A stretch of 64,000 bases of DNA from Acidobacteriota bacterium. GTDB taxonomy: Bacteria > Acidobacteriota > Blastocatellia > Pyrinomonadales > Pyrinomonadaceae. Below the pieces are notes generated by a model, which worked only from the letters and a program-made list of their open reading frames with translations, made no database searches and was not told the origin of the DNA. The DNA lies in the NCBI GenBank assembly GCA_019639135.1, contig JAHBSL010000003.1:124001-188000 (forward strand). The letters are read 5' to 3'. Made by a program: the position numbers and the translations under genes. This document shows positions 51,992 through 61,755 of the stretch, in pieces; within the stretch, counting starts at the first letter, position 1, and each line of letters starts with the position of its first letter.

Positions 51992-52573
51992 TCAGCGCCC
52001 GAGCCAGGTCAGTGTATAGGCCGGCGGAATATTCTTTACGATCAGGGGGCTTCGCCGCGACCGGCCGTAGCGCTTGCGCATAAAATCTCTAAGCTTGATC
52101 GCCGAGGGCGAATAATAGCCGTGTGCATATTGATACATCCGGAACATGCATCCCTCGGTCATCAACTTTTCAACCTCGCCAAGTATCTTCCCGCCGACCT
52201 CGTTCGGAAGCGAGACAAAAGGAAGGCAGCAAACGATATAGCCGACGCGGCCGAGACCCGAGCGGCGATGGATCTCGGCAAGGCTGGTCGCATCGCCGGT
52301 GACGATATTCAACTCGTGGAAGCTGCCGCGAAGCGAACGCACGAGCGAGGGGTCGATCTCGATTCCAAGATAATTCTCCGAGTTCGCACCGGCATTTCGA
52401 AGCTGTTTCGTGATCGCTCCGGTACCAACGCCGAGTTCAAGAACAATGTTCTCAGGCCCTGGCTCGATGCCCTTGACCATTGCCCGGGCAAGCTCCGGCG
52501 AGCTCGGGGCAATGGAGCCGACCGAGGTCGGATTTTTCAGGAATGCCTGTAAGAACTGAATGTTCTCGTTCAT
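51992..52573 (-). CDS. Phospholipid N-methyltransferase-like SAM methyltransferase
   Basis: The start is at ATG 52573 (MNENIQFLQAFLKNPTSVGS). 193 residues. It begins like the rRNA-dimethylase-related PmtA group (FLKNPTSVGSIAPSSPELAR). The SAM motif is VLELGVGTGAITKQLRNAG, then LGIEIDPSLV. GYIVCCLPFVSLPNEVGGKI is the catalytic-region equivalent. PmtA-type enzymes methylate phosphatidylethanolamine. The family also contains other substrates. It is placed right after the topA stop. Confidence 0.78.
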   Translation of the reverse strand: MNENIQFLQAFLKNPTSVGSIAPSSPELARAMVKGIEPGPENIVLELGVGTGAITKQLRNAGANSENYLGIEIDPSLVRSLRGSFHELNIVTGDATSLAEIHRRSGLGRVGYIVCCLPFVSLPNEVGGKILGEVEKLMTEGCMFRMYQYAHGYYSPSAIKLRDFMRKRYGRSRRSPLIVKNIPPAYTLTWLGR

Positions 52574-52578
52574 AGGGC

Positions 52579-55098
52579 TCAAGCGACGGGAGCGGCCGTG
52601 TCGGCCCCGGCATCTGCCGCTTCAGATGTATCGACGACGGAAATCTTATAATCACACGCCTCGTTTTTGCAATAGCGGACGGTGCCTTCTTTCTTTGTAG
52701 TCTTTTCGAGCGTAATGGGCGCGCTGCACTCCGGGCAAGGTACGGCGATCGGTTTATCCCAGAAAACCTCGTCGCATTTCGGGTAATTTGCACACCCGTA
52801 AAAGGTCTTTCCGCGCTTTGATTTCTTGACCGCGATATCGCCGCCGCACTTCGGGCAGGCGACGCCGATGGTCTCGCGCTTGATGTAATCGCACTTTGGA
52901 TAATTCGAACACGAGATGAACTCGCCAAAGCGGCCCTGCCTGCGGACTAGCTGGCCTCCATCCTTGGGGCAGGTTTCGTTGATCGGTTCGGGCGGCGGAG
53001 CGGGCTTCTGATCGCCCTTGGCGATCTTGCGAATATTCTTGCATTCGGGGTATCCGGTGCAGCCATAGAAAGGGCCGAAGCGGCCTTTCTTCAATGCCAT
53101 CTCGCGGCCGCAAAGCTCGCAGGGCGGCACGGCCTCTGCCTCGCCGGATTCGCCTTCGGCCGCCTCGCTCGAACGCTTGCTCGCGACCTCGCGGGTATTC
53201 TTGCACTCGGGATAATTCGAACACGCGAGGAACTGCCCAAAGCGGCCGAACTTGATGACCATTCCGGCCCCGCATTTTTCACAAACCTCGTCGGTCGGTA
53301 TCGAGGTCTGCTTCTTGTTCTTGATGTTCTCGACCGCGTGATCGAGATCCTTTGAAAACTTGTCGTAGAAGCCGCGGAGCGCGTTTCGCCAGTCGAGCTT
53401 GCCTTCCTCGATGTCGTCAAGTGCAAGCTCCATCCGCGCCGTGTATTCGGCGTTGAATATGTCGTCAAAGCTCTCGAGCAGAAGGTCATTAACCGTAGTG
53501 CCGAGCGGCGTTGGGTGAAAGCGTCCTTCGATCTTTTCAACGTACTCTCGGTCCTGGATGGTCGTCATAATGGCCGCGTATGTTGACGGGCGGCCGATGC
53601 CTTTTTCTTCAAGTGCCTTGACAAGCGTGGCCTCGGAAAATCGCGGCGGCGGTTCGGTAAAGTGCTGATTGGGTGTAATACCGTTGAGCTTGAGCGTTTC
53701 TCCTTCCTCAACAGCGGGAAGCCGGAGTTCGGCATCGTCGTCCTCGCCGTCCTGCGGTTTGTCGTCGCGGCCTTCCTGATAGACCTTGAGAAAGCCGTCA
53801 AACTTTTGGACCGAGCCGGTCGCACGGAAGGTGAATCTTCCCGCCTTGATGTCGATAGTCGTTTGATCGAACACGGCCGGTGTCATCTGCGAAGCGACGA
53901 ACCGCTGCCATATCAGCCGGTAGAGCTTCAACTCATCGGGCCCGAGCAGCCCACTCAAGTCATCCGGAGTGCGGTTGACATCCGTCGGGCGGATCGCTTC
54001 GTGGGCGTCCTGGGCGTCCTTCTTTCCTTTGTAAATGTTCGCCTTGCCCGGCAGATAACTTTCGCCGTAATGCTTCCCGATATAGCCTCGCGCATTCTCG
54101 ATGGCGGCATCGGAGACACGAACCGAGTCCGTTCGCATATAGGTGATCAATCCGGTAAGCCCTTCGGTGCCTAGGTCTATCCCTTCATAGAGCTTTTGCG
54201 CCGTGGTCATCGTCCGCTTGACGGAAAACCCGAGCTTGCGGGCGGCTTCCTGCTGCAGCTTCGATGTGATGAAAGGCGGCGTCGGGTTTCGCTTGCGCTC
54301 CTTGCGGGTAACGGATTCGACGATGAACGATTCCTTCTCGGCCTCCGCGACAATGGCTGAGGCTTCGTCTGTTGTTTTGACGTGCGTTTCGTTCGCCTTG
54401 AGGTCCTCATCGAATTTGCCGGTCTTTACCGTCTTGTCCTCGATGCGCGAGAGCTTTGCCGTAAAGCTCGGCGGAAGTGCGGCGGCGAGGTCGGCGACGA
54501 TCGACCAATACTCGGTCTTGACGAAAGCCTCGATCTCGCGTTCGCGTTCGACGACGAGCCGGACGGCGACCGTCTGTACGCGGCCGGCGGAAAGCTTGCC
54601 GCCGATCGATTTCCAGAGGATCGGCGAAACTTTGTAGCCGACAAGCCGGTCGAGCACGCGGCGGGCCTGCTGCGCGTTCACAAGGTTGCGGTCGATCTGC
54701 TTCGGCTCGATAAAGGCGTCCTTGATCGCATTCCGCGTGATCTCATTGAACATCACCCGAAAGACGGGCTTATCGCCTTTCTTCGGAACGATCTCTTCGG
54801 CAAGATGCTGGCAGATGGCTTCGCCTTCGCGGTCGGGGTCGGCTGCGAGAAATATCGCTTCGCTGGCCTTCGCCGCCTTTTTCAGGTCCGAGACTATCTT
54901 TTTATTATTGCGTTTCTTGGTGTCCGGAATGACCTCGTAGGTCGGCTCGAAATTATTCTCGACATCAACCCCGAGTTCCTTTGCCGGCAGGTCTTTGATA
55001 TGGCCTATCGAAGCGAGAACGGTATAGTCCTGCCCGAGATATTTATTTATCGTCTTGGCCTTTGCCGGCGATTCTACTATTACAAGGTTCTTTGACAT
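52579..55098 (-). CDS. topA: DNA topoisomerase I
   Basis: The start is at ATG 55098 (MSKNLVIVESPAKAKTINKY), the invariant family beginning. 839 residues. The TOPRIM domain (IFLAADPDREGEAICQHLAE) and the catalytic tyrosine in LITYMRTDSVRVS are present. The central domain has KLSAGRVQTVAVRLVVERE. The C-terminus carries five zinc-ribbon units, beginning CEKCGAGMVIKFGRFGQF. The third has CPKDGG, so one Cys of the usual four is missing. It relaxes negative supercoils. Confidence 0.97.
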   Translation of the reverse strand: MSKNLVIVESPAKAKTINKYLGQDYTVLASIGHIKDLPAKELGVDVENNFEPTYEVIPDTKKRNNKKIVSDLKKAAKASEAIFLAADPDREGEAICQHLAEEIVPKKGDKPVFRVMFNEITRNAIKDAFIEPKQIDRNLVNAQQARRVLDRLVGYKVSPILWKSIGGKLSAGRVQTVAVRLVVEREREIEAFVKTEYWSIVADLAAALPPSFTAKLSRIEDKTVKTGKFDEDLKANETHVKTTDEASAIVAEAEKESFIVESVTRKERKRNPTPPFITSKLQQEAARKLGFSVKRTMTTAQKLYEGIDLGTEGLTGLITYMRTDSVRVSDAAIENARGYIGKHYGESYLPGKANIYKGKKDAQDAHEAIRPTDVNRTPDDLSGLLGPDELKLYRLIWQRFVASQMTPAVFDQTTIDIKAGRFTFRATGSVQKFDGFLKVYQEGRDDKPQDGEDDDAELRLPAVEEGETLKLNGITPNQHFTEPPPRFSEATLVKALEEKGIGRPSTYAAIMTTIQDREYVEKIEGRFHPTPLGTTVNDLLLESFDDIFNAEYTARMELALDDIEEGKLDWRNALRGFYDKFSKDLDHAVENIKNKKQTSIPTDEVCEKCGAGMVIKFGRFGQFLACSNYPECKNTREVASKRSSEAAEGESGEAEAVPPCELCGREMALKKGRFGPFYGCTGYPECKNIRKIAKGDQKPAPPPEPINETCPKDGGQLVRRQGRFGEFISCSNYPKCDYIKRETIGVACPKCGGDIAVKKSKRGKTFYGCANYPKCDEVFWDKPIAVPCPECSAPITLEKTTKKEGTVRYCKNEACDYKISVVDTSEAADAGADTAAPVA

Positions 55099-55272
55099 CG
55101 GAAAAAAATAGTCAGATGCGCCGTCCGCTCGGAAACGCTCTGACATTTTGACTTCTAACACCTCACGGCGAAATCTGTCAATGCGTCCTATGACGATACG
55201 CCATAGCACACGTTTCGGCAAATCTTGGTTCGTCGGATTCGTTAAGGGCCCACCTTGCTGCCTGAAAGTTTC

Positions 55273-56013
55273 TTACCGGCCTGCGATCAACGCCTCGGCC
55301 GCGGTCAGGGTGATGCCTTCGAACTGGAAGTGCCGCCAGGTTTCGACCGCCGGATCGAAGGAGTGAAGCACTCGCTCTTCGCCGCACCGAAGCTTAACGT
55401 TGATCTGAAGTTCGCCTCGACGCTCGGACCGCTCGATAGATACCCGGGTGATCAAAGTCGGGTCCGAAGGCAGGGCGTCGCGCTCATCGAGACGCGCGTT
55501 CGCTTCCATCATTTCATCGAGCGACAGGAACGGCTCGATGCCGTAAGCTCGGCGAAGCGCATGGCAGCGGTCGCTTCCGGCGTCAAAATCGCGGCACATC
55601 TGTGGGCGATCTTCATAAATGCGGCAGGTGGCGTGCTCGCCTAAGTTGCCCTCAAGCTGGGCGCATGCGAGCGTTTCTTCATCGCGGCGAAGGTAGAGAT
55701 CGACCTCCCATTCACCTTCGTCGTCGCTTTTTGTAACACTCCACGTCAGCTCGCGGTCCGGCTCTTCTCCCGGCCGAACCCCGACACAGAGCAGCGACGA
55801 GCAGCAGACGCCGCACGTAACGCAATCCGGTATCTCGGCATCGACCGGGGTGACCACCGAACGCTCAAGCCGCGACCGCAGCCGCGAGGTCTCGATCTGC
55901 GGCGGGAGCAGCCGTTCCCAAACGAGCTCGTACATCCGGTTGATCGCCGTGTAGAACTCGTCCTCGGGGATCGACCGCTTGCGGGTTATCTGTATAAGTT
56001 GTTGGTCTTCCAT
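55273..56013 (-). CDS. YkgJ-family CxxCxxCC protein
   Basis: The start is at ATG 56013, nine bases after the dprA stop; the long frame upstream is a shadow of dprA. 246 residues. It contains CVTCGVCCSSLLCVGVRPGE (CxxCxxCC), then CRIYEDRPQMCRDFDAGSDR. These give the eight or so Cys residues of the YkgJ zinc/iron-chelating domain. It begins EDQQLIQITRKRSIPEDEFY. The precise role is unknown; members may act in metal or protein maturation. Confidence 0.88.
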   Translation of the reverse strand: MEDQQLIQITRKRSIPEDEFYTAINRMYELVWERLLPPQIETSRLRSRLERSVVTPVDAEIPDCVTCGVCCSSLLCVGVRPGEEPDRELTWSVTKSDDEGEWEVDLYLRRDEETLACAQLEGNLGEHATCRIYEDRPQMCRDFDAGSDRCHALRRAYGIEPFLSLDEMMEANARLDERDALPSDPTLITRVSIERSERRGELQINVKLRCGEERVLHSFDPAVETWRHFQFEGITLTAAEALIAGR

Positions 56014-56021
56014 CGTCGGCC

Positions 56022-57149
56022 TCAGATCCTCCTCGCATAATGCTTGCCCGGCAAAACGCGGATGAGGTCGCGGATATCGAGCCCGACGAGGGCCGTATTG
56101 AGATCGCCGAATGAGAGCCCGGTCGCCTCGAGCAGGACGTCGATGTGCATCGGCTCGTCGGGCAGCAATTTCCCCCATACCTTTTTCTCCGCGGGCGAGA
56201 GCCCCGAGGGTTCGAGCTCGGGCTGCGAGTGATCTGCGCCGTTCTCGTCGCGCTCCATCTTTGGCGGAAGGATGGTCGCGTTCACTTCGTTCGGGAGTTC
56301 GGCGACGACGTCCTGCCATTGCTGGACGAGTTTTGCGCCGGCCTTGATCAGGTAATTGGTGCCGATCGAGGTCCGCGACGTTATGTTGCCCGGAACGGCC
56401 ATCACCTCGCGGCCCTGTTCGGTGGCAAGCCGTGCGGTGATCAGCGAACCGCTCCGCTCCGAGGCCTCGACCAGAACAACGGCGAGGCTCACGCCGCTGA
56501 TGATCCGATTGCGATACGGGAAGTTCTCTTTAAGCGGCGGCGTGCCGAGCGGAAACTGAGAGACAACGGCTCCGCCCGCGGCGATGATCTCATCGGCGAG
56601 TTTTTGATTCTCCTTCGGATACGGGTCGTCGAGCCCTGTGCCGATGACGGCGACGGTCCGGCCGCCGGCAGAGATCGCCCCGCGATGGGCCGAGGTGTCA
56701 ATTCCGCGGGCGAAACCGGAGACGACCGTGAAGCCCTGGCCGGCAAGGTCGCGGGAAAGCATCTCGGAGGCATTGCGCCCATAGGTCGAGCAGTTTCGCG
56801 AACCGACTACGGCGACACAGGGCTGATCGAAACAGGCCTGCCACTCGCCGCGGACGTAAAGCGTTATCGGCGGATCGGCGATCTCGCGAAGCAGGGCCGG
56901 ATAGCTGCCGTCATCAAGCACGAGGATATCGCCGCCGAGCTCTTTGACGCGGTCGAGCTCTTCGCCGGCTTTCGGCTCAAACTCGCGTTTCATTATGCTC
57001 TCAATGGTCTCAGGGCGAAGCCGTAGCTCCTCAAGCTCGCGCCGCCGGGCGGCAAAAACGCCCTCCGGCGAGCCGAACCGCTCAAGCAGCTTGGTCGCCG
57101 CCCGCGGCCCGACACCCGGCGTCATATTAAGAGCGATCCACAATTTCAT
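56022..57149 (-). CDS. dprA: DNA-processing protein DprA
   Basis: The 375-residue protein has an N-terminal helical domain (LNMTPGVGPRAATKLLERFG). The Rossmann-like core has VAVVGSRNCSTYGRNASEML, VSGFARGIDTSAHRGAISAG, NFPYRNRIISGVSLAVVLVE and EVMAVPGNITSRTSIGTNYL. A C-terminal winged-helix (ATGLSFGDLNTALVGLDIRD) follows. DprA loads RecA on incoming single-stranded DNA during transformation. Its ATG overlaps the stop of the four-helix-bundle gene by four bases (ATGA). Confidence 0.96.
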   Translation of the reverse strand: MKLWIALNMTPGVGPRAATKLLERFGSPEGVFAARRRELEELRLRPETIESIMKREFEPKAGEELDRVKELGGDILVLDDGSYPALLREIADPPITLYVRGEWQACFDQPCVAVVGSRNCSTYGRNASEMLSRDLAGQGFTVVSGFARGIDTSAHRGAISAGGRTVAVIGTGLDDPYPKENQKLADEIIAAGGAVVSQFPLGTPPLKENFPYRNRIISGVSLAVVLVEASERSGSLITARLATEQGREVMAVPGNITSRTSIGTNYLIKAGAKLVQQWQDVVAELPNEVNATILPPKMERDENGADHSQPELEPSGLSPAEKKVWGKLLPDEPMHIDVLLEATGLSFGDLNTALVGLDIRDLIRVLPGKHYARRI

Positions 57150-57535
57150 ACGGATTTGGGATTGGTGATTTGGGATTTCGGATCTCGTCGTTGTTTTGAG
57201 GTCTTTATAGATGACACAATGATGGACACTATCTGGTTACATTCATCGAGCAAGTCGGTCAACAAATTCTCTTTTACTTGCCCTGATTCAATAAGCAACT
57301 CCATCCAATACATTGACTCGTCCGCTTCCTCTTCAACAATAGCAAGCTTTGCGATGAAGTCCGCAGTTGACTTTGCCCTGCAGGCTGCCCGATAGTTTGC
57401 CCCGACGGACGTCGCACTTCGCAGAAGCTGCCTGCCGATCACTCGCCCGGCATTTGTTTCCGGAAGACCCTCGACAAGATTCATCACCCGGAGGGCGAAT
57501 TGCTTTGTCCTTCTCTTCATCTCTGTTTGAGTCAT
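57146..57535 (-). CDS. Four-helix-bundle protein (23S rRNA intervening-sequence-like)
   Basis: The start is at ATG 57535 (MTQTEMKRRTKQFALRVMNL). 129 residues: EGLPETNAGRVIGRQLLRSA, then TSVGANYRAACRAKSTADFI and AKLAIVEEEADESMYWMELL. These are the exact hallmarks of the S23/four-helix-bundle family (RQLLRSATSVGANY). The last ten residues or so (DPKSQITNPKSV) are encoded by AATCCCA heptamers. Perfect 17-bp inverted repeats lie inside its 3' end (57167-57183) and just before its start (57550-57566). It overlaps dprA by ATGA and follows tRNA-Sec. Members occur inside 23S rRNA intervening sequences. Function unclear. Confidence 0.9.
   Translation of the reverse strand: MTQTEMKRRTKQFALRVMNLVEGLPETNAGRVIGRQLLRSATSVGANYRAACRAKSTADFIAKLAIVEEEADESMYWMELLIESGQVKENLLTDLLDECNQIVSIIVSSIKTSKQRRDPKSQITNPKSV
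57167..57183. repeat. 17-bp inverted repeat, left copy
   Basis: GATTTGGGATTTCGGAT, the exact reverse complement of 57550-57566. It lies inside the 3' end of the four-helix-bundle gene and within a longer AATCCCA-type tract (57151-57183). Confidence 0.95.
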
Positions 57536-57549
57536 TCCGCTGGCAAATA

Positions 57550-57566
57550 ATCCGAAATCCCAAATC
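57550..57566. repeat. 17-bp inverted repeat, right copy
   Basis: ATCCGAAATCCCAAATC, matching 57167-57183 in reverse. It continues as a degenerate heptamer tract to about 57579, ending 5 bases from the tRNA-Sec gene. Confidence 0.95.
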
Positions 57567-57584
57567 TCAGATCCAAAATCGAAT

Positions 57585-57683
57585 TGGCGGAGGCGTGTGG
57601 GAGTCGAACCCACCCAGGCACGCTCTCGCGCGCCCGCTGACGGTTTTGAAGACCGCGCCCATCACCGGACAGGATGCGCCTCC
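57585..57683 (-). tRNA. selC: tRNA-Sec (UCA)
   Basis: About 99 bases with CCA encoded (57585-57587). Acceptor GGAGGCG/CGCCTCC, T arm GTGGG-TTCGACT-CCCAC. The variable arm is long (GCGGGCGCGCGAGAGCGTGC region). The anticodon loop CTTCAAA holds TCA (57647-57649). Long extra arm and TCA anticodon identify selenocysteine tRNA. No selA, selB or selD is in the window. Confidence 0.95.
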
Positions 57684-57701
57684 GGAACAAATTTCTACTA
57701 T

Positions 57702-57736
57702 GTGTCCGATAGGACCTATGGGTCCTATAGGTCGGC
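57702..57736. repeat. Nonamer repeat block at the 3' end of the M20 peptidase gene
   Basis: Units GTCCGATAG, GACCTATGG and GTCCTATAG run from 57703. The stop codon of the peptidase gene (57725-57727, minus) lies inside the block. Confidence 0.75.
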
Positions 57737-58858
57737 TACAAAGAGTGTCACCAACGTCGCGCGCTTCGCGATATCGCTCACCAAAATATGCTCGTTCAGC
57801 GTGTGCGCTCCGTTGCCGGCGATGCCGAGGCCGTCTAGGACCGGGACGCCGAGGGCGCCGACGAAGTTTCCGTCGGAGGCGCCGCCGACCTGGGTTTCGC
57901 CCAGCTCGTAATCGAACGAGGCGGCGGTCTCGCGGGCTTTCTCAAAAAGTGCGACTACAGCATCGGTCCGTTCCATCGGCGGGCGGTTGATGCCGCCTGT
58001 GACCTCAAGCGAGACGCGTTCATCGACCGACGTGAGTGCCTTTATCGCGGCGTCGATCCGCTCGGCCTCGGCCATCGAGCTGAAGCGGACATCGACGGTG
58101 CACTCGGCGTGTTCAGGTATGACATTTGTCGTCGTCCCGCCGCTTGCGGTGCAGACGTTGACGGTCGTGCCGATATCGGGCGAGTTCATCTCGTGGAGCC
58201 GCTCGATCTGCCGCGAGAGCTCAAGTATGGCACTTGCGCCCTTTGCGGGGTCGAGCCCCGCGTGCGCAGGAACGCCGTGGGCCCTGACGACATACATCCC
58301 AGTTCCCTTGCGGCCGGTCTTTACGCGGCCCGCGGCCGAGGGCTCAAAAACGAGGCAGCATTCTGCCGCCGACGCTTCGCGCTCAACGTATTCGCGGCCC
58401 GTGTAGCTGCCGACCTCTTCGTCACAGGAAAGCAGGATGTTGATCGGCCGCGAGGGACGCGTTTCGCTCGTTTTGAAATATCGAAGCGCTTCGAGCATCA
58501 GGACGATGTTCGCTTTCATATCGAAAGTGCCGCAGCCGTAGAAGCGGTCGCCCTCGATGCGTATCGGGTTCTTCGCTTTGGCCCCGACCGGATGGACCGT
58601 GTCCGTATGGCCGAGCAGGAGCACCGGCTTCGCATCGCCCGGAAACGCTCGGATGATCAGGTGGTCGCCGTCCGCCTCGGTCGGGTACCGCTCGATGGCA
58701 AGCTCAAGCCCCGTCGCCCTCGCCGCACTCTCGATCCAATCAACGACCTCGCGGCTCCGTTCGGCATCATGCGAAGGCGACTCGATCTCGACGATCTCGC
58801 GGATCTGGTCGATGATCGCGTCTCTGCGGCCTTCAAAATATTCAAGCGTGGGCGTCAT
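57725..58858 (-). CDS. M20-family metallopeptidase (carboxypeptidase G2-like)
   Basis: The 377-residue zinc peptidase has LLLGHTDTVHPVGAKAKNPI (metal His/Asp) and FYGCGTFDMKANIVLMLEAL. LLSCDEEVGSYTGREYVER holds the catalytic Glu pair. GGTTTNVIPEHAECTVDVRF is in the lid domain. ETQVGGASDGNFVGALGVPV carries another metal ligand. No signal peptide. It probably removes C-terminal glutamate or hydrolyses a small amide. The S1/P1 nuclease gene lies immediately upstream. Confidence 0.93.
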   Translation of the reverse strand: MTPTLEYFEGRRDAIIDQIREIVEIESPSHDAERSREVVDWIESAARATGLELAIERYPTEADGDHLIIRAFPGDAKPVLLLGHTDTVHPVGAKAKNPIRIEGDRFYGCGTFDMKANIVLMLEALRYFKTSETRPSRPINILLSCDEEVGSYTGREYVEREASAAECCLVFEPSAAGRVKTGRKGTGMYVVRAHGVPAHAGLDPAKGASAILELSRQIERLHEMNSPDIGTTVNVCTASGGTTTNVIPEHAECTVDVRFSSMAEAERIDAAIKALTSVDERVSLEVTGGINRPPMERTDAVVALFEKARETAASFDYELGETQVGGASDGNFVGALGVPVLDGLGIAGNGAHTLNEHILVSDIAKRATLVTLFVADL

Positions 58859-59812
58859 TTACTTTCCAAAGATGTCGTTCAGCGTTTCTCCCATGCGGTA
58901 GCCCGCGAGGGTTAGCCTGTATTCGGAGATGCGAAGGGCGTTGCGGCGGTAGGCGTCGCTCGGCGTTTCAAACCGCTTCAGGTCCGAGCGGAACACGTCC
59001 GTTTGAGCCAACTTGAGGCTTTCGTCCTTCCATTGCACGTAGTTCGAAAGTGCAAGCCCGCTCTTTTCCGCCTCAAAGCTGTATCGCGAGGTGAACGCCT
59101 CGGCGATGTGCTTTACGTAGCAGCCTTCACAGAAGCCGAAATCATATGGGATATTTCGCGGTACGATCGAATCCCAGAACCAATGGAGATTTTGCTGGTC
59201 GGCTCGCGGGGTTCCCTGCGGCGAGATCAAAAACGTGTTTCCGCCGCGGTCGCCGTCCGCCTCAAGGTCGGTCACGCGGCTTGAGGTATGAAGCGGCTGG
59301 TGGATGTCGCCGCCGATGTGGAGAAACCACGCGAGTGCGATCGCCTTGTCCCTGTCGCTTACGGCCGGGTCGCGAAGCGCCTTTTCAAACTCGGCCAGCT
59401 TTTCGATCGCCTGGCCGTCCGGCTTTTTACCCGCGATCAACTCGGCCCGCCCGCCGACCTCACGCCAAAAGACCGACGTATAGTGCCAATCGCCCTTGTG
59501 ATATTTCTCATAGCGGACCGGAAACGCACGGTCGCGGACAATGTCTGCCCAGGTCGGCACCAGCATGAAATACTCGAGATGCTTGTCCGCCTCGGTGCGA
59601 ACGCCGTACGACTGATAGTAAACCGCCAGGTGCGAGTCTTCCGGTGCCGAGCGAAGCACCTTGATCACATTCTCGCGGGCCTTCGGCGACATCCGCTGCC
59701 AGGCGATATAGCCCGTGATCTTGTGGCCCACGTCGTCCCAGGCAAATGCCGGTGCAGCGAGGAAAATGGAAATAAATGCGATAAGAAAAGTGTTTATAAG
59801 GCGTGAGGGCAT
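58859..59812 (-). CDS. S1/P1-type nuclease, secreted
   Basis: The 317-residue protein has a signal peptide cleaved before WDDVGH (residue 25), so the N-terminal Trp and His bind zinc as in S1/P1. YIAWQRMSPKARENVIKVL, ALAWFLHIGGDIHQPLHTSS and GDRGGNTFLISPQGTPRADQ carry the other His/Asp ligands. LHWFWDSI follows. It digests single-stranded nucleic acids outside the cytoplasm. GGAGAAACCG before the ATG is a good start. Its stop is immediately followed by the M20 start. Confidence 0.95.
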   Translation of the reverse strand: MPSRLINTFLIAFISIFLAAPAFAWDDVGHKITGYIAWQRMSPKARENVIKVLRSAPEDSHLAVYYQSYGVRTEADKHLEYFMLVPTWADIVRDRAFPVRYEKYHKGDWHYTSVFWREVGGRAELIAGKKPDGQAIEKLAEFEKALRDPAVSDRDKAIALAWFLHIGGDIHQPLHTSSRVTDLEADGDRGGNTFLISPQGTPRADQQNLHWFWDSIVPRNIPYDFGFCEGCYVKHIAEAFTSRYSFEAEKSGLALSNYVQWKDESLKLAQTDVFRSDLKRFETPSDAYRRNALRISEYRLTLAGYRMGETLNDIFGK

Positions 59813-60020
59813 CGGTTTCTCCTGAATCGTTTTACACGAGTTTACCGAATACTCGGTTCAAGAGAAAGATTAGGCGGCATTTTGCGTCTATTGATATAGA
59901 GAAAACCAAAGCGGGGCGGGAAACATCTTAAGTAATGCAAAAACTTTCCCCGTTGAGCGTTCTAATTACAGCGGAAATCACGCGTTAGTAAACGGGTGAG
60001 GGAAGCAAGGAAAGGGATAT

Positions 60021-60290
60021 ATGCAAAACGTTATCGAAAACACGGTGAATTACAGCCCGGCGGCCTCGGCCGACGGTGCAACCCCGGGGAAGAAGATCGG
60101 CATCATAGGAAAGATTTTCGGATGCTGGCACAAACGTTTGAGCCGGCCCTTTTCGGAAAGGAACGTCTCTTATCGCTCGTGCCTCGAGTGCGGTGCGCGG
60201 AGAAAGTTTGACACCGAGAGTTTTAAGACCTCGGGTCCCTTCTATTACCCTCCCACGGTGCGGCCGGAGAATATCCAGGCAACACCTTAA
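60021..60290 (+). CDS. Small conserved protein with CWHK and CGARR motifs
   Basis: 89 residues with a good Shine-Dalgarno (AAGGAAAGGG). A low-complexity start (ENTVNYSPAASADGATPG) is followed by IGIIGKIFGCWHKRLSRPFS and VSYRSCLECGARRKFDTESF. Cys-x(n)-CxxC suggests a small zinc-binding fold. From memory, similar short proteins are found in Acidobacteriota. Function unknown. A strong terminator follows. Confidence 0.8.
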   Translation: MQNVIENTVNYSPAASADGATPGKKIGIIGKIFGCWHKRLSRPFSERNVSYRSCLECGARRKFDTESFKTSGPFYYPPTVRPENIQATP

Positions 60291-60324
60291 ACCTGTCATT
60301 ATCACCTACCAAAGGATACCTTCC

Positions 60325-60361
60325 GAGTGCGGCCGACCAATAAGGCCGCACTCTTGATTTT
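60325..60361 (+). terminator. Rho-independent terminator
   Basis: GAGTGCGGCC and GGCCGCACTC form a 10-bp stem with a 9-base loop, followed by TTGATTTT. It ends the small CWHK protein transcript. Confidence 0.85.
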
Positions 60362-60474
60362 AGAGAGTTTCTCACCACAAAGGGCACAGAGGAAACGGGG
60401 ATGGGTCGGATTCGCATTTCACGGGAACTATATAATTCGTAGTCGAAGGATAAAAACCTCTTTGTCCTCTGTGG

Positions 60475-61740
<1,266 letters not shown>

Positions 61741-61755
61741 AAAATTCCTGGCCGA

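Noticed and set aside
56014..56319. 102-codon N-terminal extension of the YkgJ-type protein
   Set aside because: The extension lies entirely in or next to dprA in another frame and is Arg-rich; the ATG at 56013 directly after dprA gives the normal family start.
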